Shown here in pieces: positions 1 through 8,295 of a stretch of DNA of 64,000 nt. This DNA is from Micromonospora eburnea (GTDB lineage Bacteria > Actinomycetota > Actinomycetes > Mycobacteriales > Micromonosporaceae), in NCBI RefSeq assembly GCF_900090225.1, contig NZ_FMHY01000002.1, forward strand, positions 4,278,001 through 4,342,000. The letters are read 5' to 3'. The translations under genes were made by a program, and so were the position numbers. Position 1 is the first letter of the stretch. Each line of letters opens with the position of its first letter. The notes beneath the pieces are model-generated. The model was not told where the DNA came from. It ran no database searches and worked only from the letters and a program-made list of their open reading frames with translations.

Positions 1-386
1 CAGCGGCCCCAGCGGCCAACACCGCCAGCCCCTCGGCAGCATTCAGCGTCGCGTCCATATCGTGCCCGCGCTCTCCCCGGGCCGGTCGACGCCCGCAGGT
101 CGCCGCCACCCGGTTACCTCGGTACCAGATGCGGGCGCCAGCATAGGTGCCAGCTCCACGGATCCCATCGCCGTGCGTTGAAGATCACGCCACGGGCCGC
201 CGGAAGCCGCTACGCCACACGACCGCCAGGCCGCGCCGAATCGCGAAATCGTCGCCGCCGCGCTACCCCCGCCCCCTTTCGAATACAAATCCCCACCGTA
301 AAATCCCTGAGATCAGGTCATGGCTATTGACCCGCCCCGGCGAACATTCCTCTCGGTGAACCGCGTATGTGAGGTGTCCTGACGCG
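1..386. other. Left edge, no supportable gene
   Basis: I find no convincing gene here. The open frames in this stretch are short, rich in Arg and Pro, lack a plausible ribosome binding site and show no recognisable domain, as expected of chance frames in GC-rich DNA. The segment lies downstream of the broken protease gene. Confidence 0.6.
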
Positions 387-416
387 GAGAGCCCCGGCCG
401 GCCGGCCGGGGCTCTC
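387..416 (-). terminator. Perfect 30-bp palindrome, probable terminator of the protease gene
   Basis: The 30 bases read identically on both strands: GAGAGCCCCGG at the outside with an alternating GGCC core. The palindrome lies 14 bases beyond the stop of the minus-strand protease gene, so it most likely folds as its transcription terminator. No T-run follows, which is usual in actinomycetes. Confidence 0.7.
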
Positions 417-430
417 GTGCACATGTGGCA

Positions 431-1439
431 TTACGCCGGGGAGAGGCCTTCCGCGTAGTCGTAGAGGCTCTTGATGTCGTCGTCGAAGTACGGGCCGTCG
501 AATTGGCCGTTGCCCGGGTTGTCACCGTGGCTCACGACGCTGTTGATGTATCCGTACCCGGTCTGGTCGTTGTATTCCTGAAGCCAGGGTCCGCCGCTGG
601 AGCCGTAGGTCATGTTGCACCACATACGGATCTGCTGGCCGCCGGCATCCCAAGGTGGTGCCCTGGCAGAAGTACTGGCTCTCGCCGCCACCGAGGTTGG
701 ACGGGTAGCCGAGCGCGGTTACCGAGACGCTGTAGCCCCAGTTCCAGCGCAGGCCGTGGCCGCCGACGGTTTCGACGACCTTGAGTCCGTAGGCGCCGCC
801 GTTGTACATGATGGCGATGCCCATGTCCTCGGCGCTGCTGCTGTTGTTGATCCACGCGGTACGGGCGGTGAGGTTGGACGCCACGAAAGTGCCGTACGGC
901 CGCGAGCCGTTGCGGTACTGCGGGACGAACTGCCAGTTGCTGTACCACTGCCCGCCGGCGCCCTGGTGCACGCAGTGGCCCGCGGTCATCACGAGCCGCC
1001 GCTTGCCGCTGGCGACCGTGCTGGCCGAGCAGGAGGCGGTACCACCGTTGGGAGTGGTGAAGAAGACCTTACCGACGGCCTGCGACTCGTTGAGCATCGT
1101 GCTGAAGCCGCTGCCGCGTGCGACGCTCGGCGCCATGGGCGCGACCGTGCCCGCCGGGCCGGTGGGCTTCGACGCGCGACTCGGCAACTCGGCGACGTCC
1201 GCTGACGTTGCGAAGGTCAGGTCGACGGCCGATGCCATCCGCTCCGGCGTCCAGAAGTCGGCGACCTCCTTGGCCATCTTCTCACTGGCGATCGCGCGAC
1301 CGTCACTGGTGCGGGCGACAGCGGTGGTGTTGCCGTCTCGGTCGCTCGTCCCTGGACTTGCGTTGGCGGTCGGCGCGCCGCCCAGGACCAGTGCGATCGA
1401 CAGTCCAGCCGCCGCGGTCCAGCGCAGGGTGGATTTCAA
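431..1439 (-). pseudogene. Secreted trypsin-like serine protease, frameshifted
   Basis: This encodes a secreted S1-family serine endopeptidase split by a one-base frameshift. The TTG start at 1439 is chosen because AAGGGAGGT sits just upstream. It opens a signal peptide KSTLRWTAAAGLSIALVLGG ending near ANA, which an earlier start would bury. The catalytic His is in TAGHCVH and the Asp in EDMGIA, both in the first frame. The Ser motif GSSGGPW lies only in the next frame, which continues to the stop at 431. The frames join at the CCC run at 649-651 (plus strand); removing one C restores a continuous protease of about 335 residues. As written, the product loses its catalytic serine. Either the gene is a recent pseudogene or the run is a sequencing error. 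A hairpin follows the gene and nothing is cotranscribed with it. Confidence 0.8.
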
Positions 1440-1951
1440 GAGGGACCTCCCTTTTTCTTGGTTCACCCATCCGGGCCACCGCAGCATATTGATTGACACA
1501 CGTTGATCACAATATGAAAAACAGGTCGGTTCTCGGAAATCGCAGCGAAACACCTCTCACCCGGGAATACCGTCGTACGGCAATCGCGATCAACTTCACG
1601 CCGAACACATTGACGCAATGGTGCAATAATCTCGACACAATCGCGTACGCACCCCGCCCAATCCGTCACGACCGACGGCAGAGACGCAGGGCGCAAATAC
1701 TGAATCCAGTTGTTTTCGCAACGGCAGTTTCTGCCGAGTCCGGCCGACTGCGGGCCGTCCGGCGACGACGTCGTACGCGGTCAGTGGCCCTGCTCGGGCG
1801 GACAGCCTCGATCCCCACTCCGGCTCGGCGCCGGCGGCTCTTTCGCGTCGTCGGCTCCGCGCACGCTCGTGGCCGCGAGCCGCGCGTCACCCACCGGCAC
1901 CAGATCATGGCCGACCGGACCGAGCCGCCCGCGAGGAGGTACGTCTGGTCC
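1440..1951. other. Intergenic region with protease promoter side
   Basis: No gene is supported in these roughly 500 bases between the protease start and the response regulator stop. The first 200 bases are distinctly less GC-rich than the rest of the window and hold the ribosome binding site and presumably the promoter of the protease, read on the minus strand. The rest shows only chance frames. Confidence 0.5.
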
Positions 1952-2599
1952 TCAGGCCAGGCCGGACTGCCGGGCCAGCAGCGCGGCCTGCACCCGGCCG
2001 GTGACGCCGAGCTTTCCGATGATGATGGAGACCTGGTTGCGGACGGTCTTCTCGCTGAGCGACAACTGGGCCGCGATGTCCCGGTTGGTGTGACCCCGCG
2101 CCAGCAGGCCGAGCAGGTGCCGCTCGCGTTCGGTCAGCAGGTCGACGGGACGGCCACGAGACGTCGGACGACCACCACGCGACTCCGGGTCCACCCCGGG
2201 ACCCAGTGCCCGGCCGCCGCTGGCGACAGTCCGGACCGCCGCCACCAACAGCTCCGGCGAGGCGTCCTTGAGCAGGTAGCCCTTTGCTCCGGCGGCGAGT
2301 GCCGCCTGGATGGTGTCCGGGTCGTTGGTCATGGTCATGACGATGGTGGCGCAGCCGGGAACCGCGGCTGTCAACTGCGCCGTCAACTCGATCCCGTCCC
2401 CGTCGGGCAGCCCGAGGTCGACGATCGCGACGTGTGGGCCCTCCAGGGTGGCGATCCGGCGCGCGTCGGCCACCGTGCCCGCCTCCCACACCTGACCGAC
2501 CCAGTCCTCACCCTGCAGGAGTGAGGTCATGCCCCGGCAGACCACGGGGTGATCATCGATCACCAGCACAGTGATTCCGGACGATGGCCCATCGCTCAC
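1952..2599 (-). CDS. NarL/LuxR-type response regulator
   Basis: This is a two-component response regulator that binds DNA when phosphorylated. The 215-residue product has a receiver domain (about residues 9-125) with the acidic pair D15-D16 in VLVIDDHP, the phosphoacceptor D61 in AIVDLGLPD, and a conserved Lys in YLLKDA. A C-terminal LuxR helix-turn-helix follows (LTERERHLLGLL, then SLSEKTVRNQV). The GTG at 2599 is chosen because it starts two residues of tail before the first receiver strand region and gives the usual family length; an in-frame extension upstream would overlap the divergent gene. It is divergent from an operon ending in a NarL-type histidine kinase, its likely partner. Target genes cannot be told from sequence; the lanthipeptide cluster just beyond the kinase is one possibility. 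Confidence 0.92.
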   Translation of the reverse strand: MSDGPSSGITVLVIDDHPVVCRGMTSLLQGEDWVGQVWEAGTVADARRIATLEGPHVAIVDLGLPDGDGIELTAQLTAAVPGCATIVMTMTNDPDTIQAALAAGAKGYLLKDASPELLVAAVRTVASGGRALGPGVDPESRGGRPTSRGRPVDLLTERERHLLGLLARGHTNRDIAAQLSLSEKTVRNQVSIIIGKLGVTGRVQAALLARQSGLA

Positions 2600-2657
2600 A
2601 GTCCGGAACTGTACCGTTCTGTTGTGCGGGCGGAAATGCGCTGCCGATACTCCGGGA

Positions 2658-3071
2658 ATGCAAAGTGCAGTCAGCGAATCGTCAACCCTCACGCCTGACC
2701 TGACCGGCGGCATCGTGCCTGATGAGGCAGGCAGCAGCGTACTCGTCACCGACGGCACCCCGGACGTGCAGCAGTGGCTCGACAAGGTCGTCGACGCGGC
2801 CCGGCTGGGCACCCCCGGCGACTGGCCCCATCCGCATACCGAGATCCCGCGCGCCGTGATCACTCTCGACCGCCTCGCGAAGGAGATCGCGGTTTGCTTC
2901 GCTTTCGCCGGCGTGCCGTGGTCGCTGGCCGAGGACGGTCTGCCGCCGCTGCCCGGGGCCCAGCCCGGATCGACGAGCGAACTCGCGGCGCGAGACCCGG
3001 GCCACACTGACCCCACCAAGGGCTCCGCCTACCACAACCTGATGCACAGCCTGCTGGGGGACTTCCACTGA
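2658..3071 (+). CDS. Unknown 137-residue protein coupled to sensor kinase
   Basis: I do not recognise a family. The product is a soluble, acidic protein without signal peptide or membrane segment, with a central helical stretch (IPRAVITLDRLAKEIAVCFA) and a Pro/Gly-rich C-terminal part. The ATG at 2658 is preferred to an upstream in-frame ATG at 2571, which would place the start inside the divergent regulator gene. Its stop overlaps the kinase start in the arrangement TGATG, so the two are translationally coupled. That coupling suggests an accessory role in signalling, for example an input or modulator of the kinase, but this is inference only. Confidence 0.7.
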   Translation: MQSAVSESSTLTPDLTGGIVPDEAGSSVLVTDGTPDVQQWLDKVVDAARLGTPGDWPHPHTEIPRAVITLDRLAKEIAVCFAFAGVPWSLAEDGLPPLPGAQPGSTSELAARDPGHTDPTKGSAYHNLMHSLLGDFH

Positions 3072-5050
3072 TGTCGGTCCAGGCTGCTCCACAGTGGGCG
3101 GTACGGTGGCCAAAGGTCTCCAAACCGTCCCGGACAGCCTGGACCATCGCTGCGGCAACCCTCGCCCTGGCCGGGGCCGCGGCCCTCGTCGAGCTGGCTC
3201 GGGCCAACGGCGTGTCGGCCACCGCGCTGCCCCCACCGGGCGAGGTGCCCGCCGAGGCCCGCGACTGGCTCCTCGCTCTCGTCTGCGCACCACTCGGTGC
3301 CCGCATCGCCGCTCACGCCCCACGAAACGTGTCCGGTTGGCTGGTCCTCGCCGTGGCCCTGATGGGAGCCGGCACCGTCGCGAGCGCGGCGGTCAGCACC
3401 CCACCGACCGACTGGCTCCGCCTCTGGCTGTGGTGGCCGAGCTACGGCCTCCTCGTCCTCGTGGCGCTGCTCTTCCCCACCGGGCGACCGGCGTCGCCGC
3501 GTTGGCGACCGGTCGTCCGCACGCTCGCCGGGGCACTGCTGGTCGGCGTCGTCGGACTGATCTCGCTGGCCAGCCGGGCACCCGGCCTGCTGGCCGGCGA
3601 CCGGGTCGTCGCCCCGGGGTGGGACACGGTCGCGGTGCTCGGTGCCACCGCCGCCCTGCTGATCGGCACCGCGCTGGCCGTGGCCAGCCTGGTGATCCGG
3701 ATCGTACGAGCCTCGGCCCCAACCCGGGGGCCGCTGCTCTGGGCCGGCGTCAACTCGGCCCTCCTGCTCGGCGCGACCGTCCTCGACACCATCGAGGGCG
3801 CACCCCTGATCTGGCTGCTCGGCGCGCTGGCCATGCCGATGGCGGCGGTCATCGGCGTCCTGCGGTACGGCCTCTACGAGATCGACATGCTGATCCACCG
3901 CTCGTTGCAGTACGGGCTACTCAGCGCCGCGGTCCTCGCCGTCTATCCCGTCGCCGTGCTGCTCGCCGCCCGGGTCATGCCACCTGCCGCCGCCGCGGCG
4001 GTCGCCGTCGTGGTGGTGGCGCTGCTGCCACTGCGCGACTACGTCCGCTCGCTGCTGCGGCTCGGCATGTACGGTCTCGGCGCCCGTCCCCACGAACTGG
4101 TCGACCTGCTCAACCGCCGGGTCGGCGCGGCACAACTGCCCGAGGAGGTGCTGGCCACCGCCGTGGCGGCGATCGGCGAGGGTATGAAGGTGCCGTTCGT
4201 GCAGGTGCGCCTGGCCGGTCGGCCGGAGCCGGAGGCGACCGCCGGGCACCAGCGGCCCTGGTCGACCACCGCTCTACCGTTGACCTACCAGGGGCAGGTG
4301 ATCGGGGAACTCGTCGTGCAGCAGCGCAGCCCGGACGAGGCCTGGTCCCGACGCGAACAGCGGCTCCTCCTGGGCCTGGTCGCGCAGCTCGGGCCGTCGG
4401 CGGCGTCGGTCCGGCTGACCCGCGAACTGCGGGCGGCCCGGGAGCGGCTGGTGCGTACCCGCGAGGAGGAGCTCCGCCGGCTCCAGCGGGACCTGCACGA
4501 CGGGGTCGGGCCGGCGCTCAGCGGCGCCCGGATGCTGACCGCCGCCGCGCGGCGGCACGCCGGCGAGCCCGCCGTCCAGCAGTTGCTGGAACGCGTCACC
4601 CAGGACCTGGCCGACGCGTCCGGGGAGCTGCGCCACATCGTGGACGGCCTGCGGCCCCCCGCCCTGGACCGGGGTCTCCAGCCGGCGCTGGAGGCCGCCG
4701 TACGTCGGCACCAGGTACCCGGTCTCCGCGTGGACCTGCACGTCGACAGTGACCTCACGGATCTCCCCGCCGCCGTGGAGGTGGCCGCCTACCGCCTGGT
4801 CGACGAGGCACTGACCAACGTGGTCAAGCATGCGCAGGCCCGCCACGCCGACGTTACGGTGAACCGGCTGCCGGACCGGCTGGGCATCGAGGTGACCGAC
4901 GACGGTACCGGGCCGGGCTCCGCGAGAGCCGGCGGAGTCGGGCTGGACTCCATGCGGCAGCGCTGCGAGGAACTCGGCGGCGACTGCCGGGTGGTGGCCG
5001 CCGAACCCGGCACCCGGGTCCGGGCCGAGCTTCCGATCATCGAGGTCTGA
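3071..5050 (+). CDS. Membrane sensor histidine kinase, NarL-partner type
   Basis: This 659-residue protein is a membrane sensor kinase that should phosphorylate the divergent response regulator. The N-terminal half holds about eight to ten hydrophobic segments up to residue 330. A GAF-like region (about residues 345-450) precedes a HisKA_3 dimerisation domain with the phosphoaccepting H476 in RDLHDGVGPAL. The ATP-binding domain follows, with the N-box LTNVVKHAQA and a G-box DDGTGPG near the C-terminus (about residues 580-655). The many-helix sensor resembles other actinomycete kinases of this class, whose signals are mostly unknown. The start overlaps the stop of the upstream small gene. A hairpin follows the stop. 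Confidence 0.93.
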   Translation: MSVQAAPQWAVRWPKVSKPSRTAWTIAAATLALAGAAALVELARANGVSATALPPPGEVPAEARDWLLALVCAPLGARIAAHAPRNVSGWLVLAVALMGAGTVASAAVSTPPTDWLRLWLWWPSYGLLVLVALLFPTGRPASPRWRPVVRTLAGALLVGVVGLISLASRAPGLLAGDRVVAPGWDTVAVLGATAALLIGTALAVASLVIRIVRASAPTRGPLLWAGVNSALLLGATVLDTIEGAPLIWLLGALAMPMAAVIGVLRYGLYEIDMLIHRSLQYGLLSAAVLAVYPVAVLLAARVMPPAAAAAVAVVVVALLPLRDYVRSLLRLGMYGLGARPHELVDLLNRRVGAAQLPEEVLATAVAAIGEGMKVPFVQVRLAGRPEPEATAGHQRPWSTTALPLTYQGQVIGELVVQQRSPDEAWSRREQRLLLGLVAQLGPSAASVRLTRELRAARERLVRTREEELRRLQRDLHDGVGPALSGARMLTAAARRHAGEPAVQQLLERVTQDLADASGELRHIVDGLRPPALDRGLQPALEAAVRRHQVPGLRVDLHVDSDLTDLPAAVEVAAYRLVDEALTNVVKHAQARHADVTVNRLPDRLGIEVTDDGTGPGSARAGGVGLDSMRQRCEELGGDCRVVAAEPGTRVRAELPIIEV

Positions 5051-5069
5051 GGGCAGCCAGCCCTCCCGT

Positions 5070-5098
5070 CGCCCGTCCGCGGAAGATCCGGGCGGGCG
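5070..5098 (+). terminator. Hairpin after sensor kinase
   Basis: Arms CGCCCGTCCG (5070-5079) and CGGGCGGGCG (5089-5098) pair at nine of ten positions across a nine-base loop, 20 bases after the kinase stop. It probably separates the kinase transcript from the lanthipeptide operon. Confidence 0.5.
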
Positions 5099-5280
5099 CT
5101 GTTCGCGCTGCCGGCCGAACCGGCCCGCCTCGGGGCGATCGGGTTCCGGCGCGGGCGTGCCCGCACCGGGTCGTCGCAGCACACCCAGCCCGACCCGTCG
5201 GCGAACTGCTGCGCGTCTGCTGCCTGCCTGCCTGCCGAAACCTATGGCCACTCTGGTTGTCGGCCGCCGCCGAGCGGTTG

Positions 5281-5402
5281 TCCCGATCGGCCGGGCGTTC
5301 CTCCCGATCGATTCGGGTCGCTGTCCCTGGGACCGGGACCGCCCGCCCACCATCCTCAGTGCTGTCGGCCGGCGCGTACGTCGGACGGCACGAGAAGGAG
5401 GT
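5281..5402 (+). promoter_or_regulatory. Control region of the lanthipeptide operon
   Basis: The stretch before the synthetase gene has no gene but several candidate sites. CCCGATCG occurs twice (in 5282-5310), 22 bases apart, and a perfect palindrome GTCCCTGGGAC lies at 5323-5333. A strong ribosome binding site AAGGAGGT at 5395-5402 fixes the synthetase start at 5410. No clear -35/-10 pair is visible. The repeats could be sites for the neighbouring response regulator, which is inference. Confidence 0.45.
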
Positions 5403-5409
5403 ATACGGC

Positions 5410-8295
5410 ATGTCTTCCGGCCAGCCCCAGCACGCCGCCGACGACCAGGACGCGGCACAACTTCTGCTGCTCGACATCGCCCGGGTGGCGCTCATCCGGG
5501 CCGGTGCCGAGGACTGGACGACGCGCCGCTCGACCCTCTGGTGCCTGTTGGAGCCGCCGGAGCACGCGATGCGCCCGCACGGTTGGAAGCTGCACGTCTC
5601 CGCCACCCAGCTCTCCGCGCCGATCGTACTGGCCCGATCCGCACCCGTCCTGATCGAGGCCGGCTGTCCCTTCAAGTTCGCCCGCAGCCTCGACTTCGCC
5701 GGACGGATGGGCTCCCGCAACGCCGAGCGCGGCGGCGGCGGCAAGTTCCTGACCGCGTACCCGGACGACGACGAGCAGTTCCGCCGGCTGGCCGACCGGC
5801 TGCACCAGGTCACCTACGGGCTGCCCGGGCCGGGCGTCCTCTCCGACCGGCCGTACCGTACCGGTGGAGTGGTCTACTACCGCTACGGCGGCTTCCGGGG
5901 CAGCACGCTCGGCAACGACGGTTGCTACGAGACCAGTCTGGTCGGCCCCGACGGCACGGCGGTCCGCGACGTACGCCGGGCCTGGTTCAGCCCTCCGCCG
6001 TGGGCCGGCTCGCCGCTGGCACCGCTCGGGCCGGACGGGACCGAACCGGCGACGCGGTCCCCGTCCCCGGCCACGGCGAACCGGGTGTCACCGACACAGG
6101 GGCCCGCCACGAACGGTACGGCCGCCGCCCGGCCGGTCCTGCTGGGCGGTCGGTTCCTGGTCCGCGACGCGATCCGGCACTCGTACCGGGGTGGCGTCTA
6201 CCGGGCCGTCGACCAGCGCACCGGCGAGCAGGTGGTGGTCAAGCAGGCCCGGCGGCACGCCGACGCCGACCTGACCGGCGCGGACGCCCAGGACGCGCTG
6301 CGCAACGAGGCGGACGTGTTGCGACGGCTGGCGGGACAACAGCTCGCGCCACGACTGGTCGAGCTCTTCGCCCAACAGGACGACCTGTTCCTGGCGGAGG
6401 AGTTCATCCCCGGGGCGCACCTGCACTGGTGGCGTTCCGACCAGTTGGCCCGCACCGGACGGCAGGAGACCGGGCTGACCCTCGCGGAGATCACGCGCAT
6501 GGCCGGGCTGCTGACCGAGGCGCTGGCCGCCGTGCACGCCACGGGCCTGGTGCATCGGGACTTCAACCCGTTCAACGTGATGGTCACCGAGGACGAGAGC
6601 CTGCGCCTGGTCGACCTGGAGATGTCGGCCCGGCCGGGTCGACCGGTGGGCCGGATCGTCACGTTCGGCTACACCTCGCCGGAACAGCGGAACGGGGCGC
6701 TCGTCGGCCCGGCGCCCGCCCAGACCTCCGACCTCTACAGCCTCGGCGCCACCATCTGCTACCTGACCACCGGGATCGACCCGGTGCTGCTGCGCGACGA
6801 GCCGACCGAACGGCCGATGCTGCCCCGGATCGCGGCCCTGCTGGACCTGGCCGAGCAGTCACTCCCGGTGACCCGACGGCTTCGACCGCTCATCCTCGGC
6901 CTGACCGACGACGACCCCGCCCGGCGGTGGCCGCTGTCGCGGGTACGGGAGTTCCTGGCCGAACTGGACCGGCAGCCGGAACCGGCCGCCACGATCACCG
7001 CTGGGCCGCCGACCCGGCCACCGACCGCCAGCCCGGACCGGCTGATCAGCGACGGCCTGGACTTCCTGCTCGACACCATGACGCCGAACCGAAACGACCG
7101 ACTGTGGCGGTCCGGGCCGTTCGGCATGACCACCGACGCGTGTGCCGTGCAGCACGGGGCGGCTGGCGTCCTGTCCGTGCTCACCCTCGCCGCCACGGCG
7201 CGACCCGACGAGCGGCTACGCCGGGCGGTCGCCGACGCCGCCCGATGGATCGGTCGTCAACTGCCCGCCGAGCCACGGGTCCTGCCCGGCCTCTACTTCG
7301 GCCGGTCCGGCACCGCCTGGGCCCTGCACGACGCGGCCCGGCTGCTCACCGACGACGTTCTCGCCGACCAGGCGCTCGAATTGGCCCTGCGGATACCCAC
7401 CGGGTGGCCCAACCCCGACGTCTGCCACGGCACGGCCGGGGCCGGCCTGGCCCAGCTGCACCTGTGGCAGGTCACCGGGGACGAACGATGCCGGCAGCGG
7501 ATGCTGGCCTGCGCCGATCACCTGGTCGAGGTGGCCGAACGAACCGGCGACGAGGTGATGTGGCCGGTGCCCGACGACTTCCCGTCCGAACTGGCCGGCG
7601 TCCGGCAGTACGGCTTCGGTCACGGGGTCGCCGGGGTCGGCACGTTCCTGCTGGCCGCCGCCGAGCTGACCGGCCGGGCCGACTACCACGACCTGGCGCT
7701 GCTGGCGGGTCACACGCTGGCCCGCAACGTCGAGGTCGACCCGGCGGCGGCCTCGTGGCCCGGGGTGAACCAGGCGCAGCCGAACCGCCGGATGGTCGCG
7801 CACTGGTGCAGCGGTTCGTCCGGCATCGGGACCTTCCTGATCCGGCTCTGGCAGAACACCGGCGAGGACCGCTTCGGTGAGTTGGCCCGGCAGGCCGCCG
7901 TGACCGTCCGACGATCCCGGTTCACCGCCTCCCCCGCCGCCTGCCACGGCCTCGCCGGCGACGGCCACTTCCTGCTCGACCTGGCCGACGCCCTCGATGA
8001 GCCCCGGTACCGCGACTGGGCCGAGGAGTTCGCCGACTGGATGGGGGCCCGTGCCGCACTCCGCGACGGTCGGCTGCTGCTGCCCGACGAGACGCTGCTG
8101 GACGTCGTGGCCGATTTCCACACCGGCCTCTCCGGTGCGGTCGGCTACCTGCTGCGGCTGCGGCACGGCGGCCCCCGGCCGTTCCTGCCGGCAGCGCCGG
8201 CGGTGGGACTACCGACGGCGACCGGGACCGGGGCGGCCTCGACGACGGGTACGCCGGCCCTGACCACCAGCGGGCAGACCGGGGCGGCGAGATGA
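5410..8295 (+). CDS. Lanthipeptide synthetase, class IV-like (lyase-kinase-cyclase)
   Basis: This 961-residue enzyme should phosphorylate and dehydrate Ser/Thr of the precursor and then cyclise them onto Cys to form (methyl)lanthionine. The N-terminal lyase-like part (about 1-200) has KLHVSATQLSAP, CPFKFARS and VVYYRYGGFRG, typical of class III/IV enzymes. The kinase domain (about 235-540) has VVVKQ, the catalytic loop HRDFNPFNV at residues 381-389 and a DLE in place of DFG. The cyclase domain (about 570-935) has CHGTAG at 672 and the zinc ligands C800 (HWCSGSSG) with C845 and H846 (ACHGLAG). A zinc triad is found in class IV, not class III, enzymes, hence the call. It opens the operon behind a perfect ribosome binding site and overlaps the peptidase gene by ATGA. 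Confidence 0.92.
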   Translation: MSSGQPQHAADDQDAAQLLLLDIARVALIRAGAEDWTTRRSTLWCLLEPPEHAMRPHGWKLHVSATQLSAPIVLARSAPVLIEAGCPFKFARSLDFAGRMGSRNAERGGGGKFLTAYPDDDEQFRRLADRLHQVTYGLPGPGVLSDRPYRTGGVVYYRYGGFRGSTLGNDGCYETSLVGPDGTAVRDVRRAWFSPPPWAGSPLAPLGPDGTEPATRSPSPATANRVSPTQGPATNGTAAARPVLLGGRFLVRDAIRHSYRGGVYRAVDQRTGEQVVVKQARRHADADLTGADAQDALRNEADVLRRLAGQQLAPRLVELFAQQDDLFLAEEFIPGAHLHWWRSDQLARTGRQETGLTLAEITRMAGLLTEALAAVHATGLVHRDFNPFNVMVTEDESLRLVDLEMSARPGRPVGRIVTFGYTSPEQRNGALVGPAPAQTSDLYSLGATICYLTTGIDPVLLRDEPTERPMLPRIAALLDLAEQSLPVTRRLRPLILGLTDDDPARRWPLSRVREFLAELDRQPEPAATITAGPPTRPPTASPDRLISDGLDFLLDTMTPNRNDRLWRSGPFGMTTDACAVQHGAAGVLSVLTLAATARPDERLRRAVADAARWIGRQLPAEPRVLPGLYFGRSGTAWALHDAARLLTDDVLADQALELALRIPTGWPNPDVCHGTAGAGLAQLHLWQVTGDERCRQRMLACADHLVEVAERTGDEVMWPVPDDFPSELAGVRQYGFGHGVAGVGTFLLAAAELTGRADYHDLALLAGHTLARNVEVDPAAASWPGVNQAQPNRRMVAHWCSGSSGIGTFLIRLWQNTGEDRFGELARQAAVTVRRSRFTASPAACHGLAGDGHFLLDLADALDEPRYRDWAEEFADWMGARAALRDGRLLLPDETLLDVVADFHTGLSGAVGYLLRLRHGGPRPFLPAAPAVGLPTATGTGAASTTGTPALTTSGQTGAAR

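Noticed and set aside
43..784. Open frames at the left edge (43-288, 147-359, 425-784)
   Set aside because: No ribosome binding sites, no domains, Arg/Pro/Val-biased composition, and most overlap the protease on the other strand; they are chance frames in GC-rich DNA.
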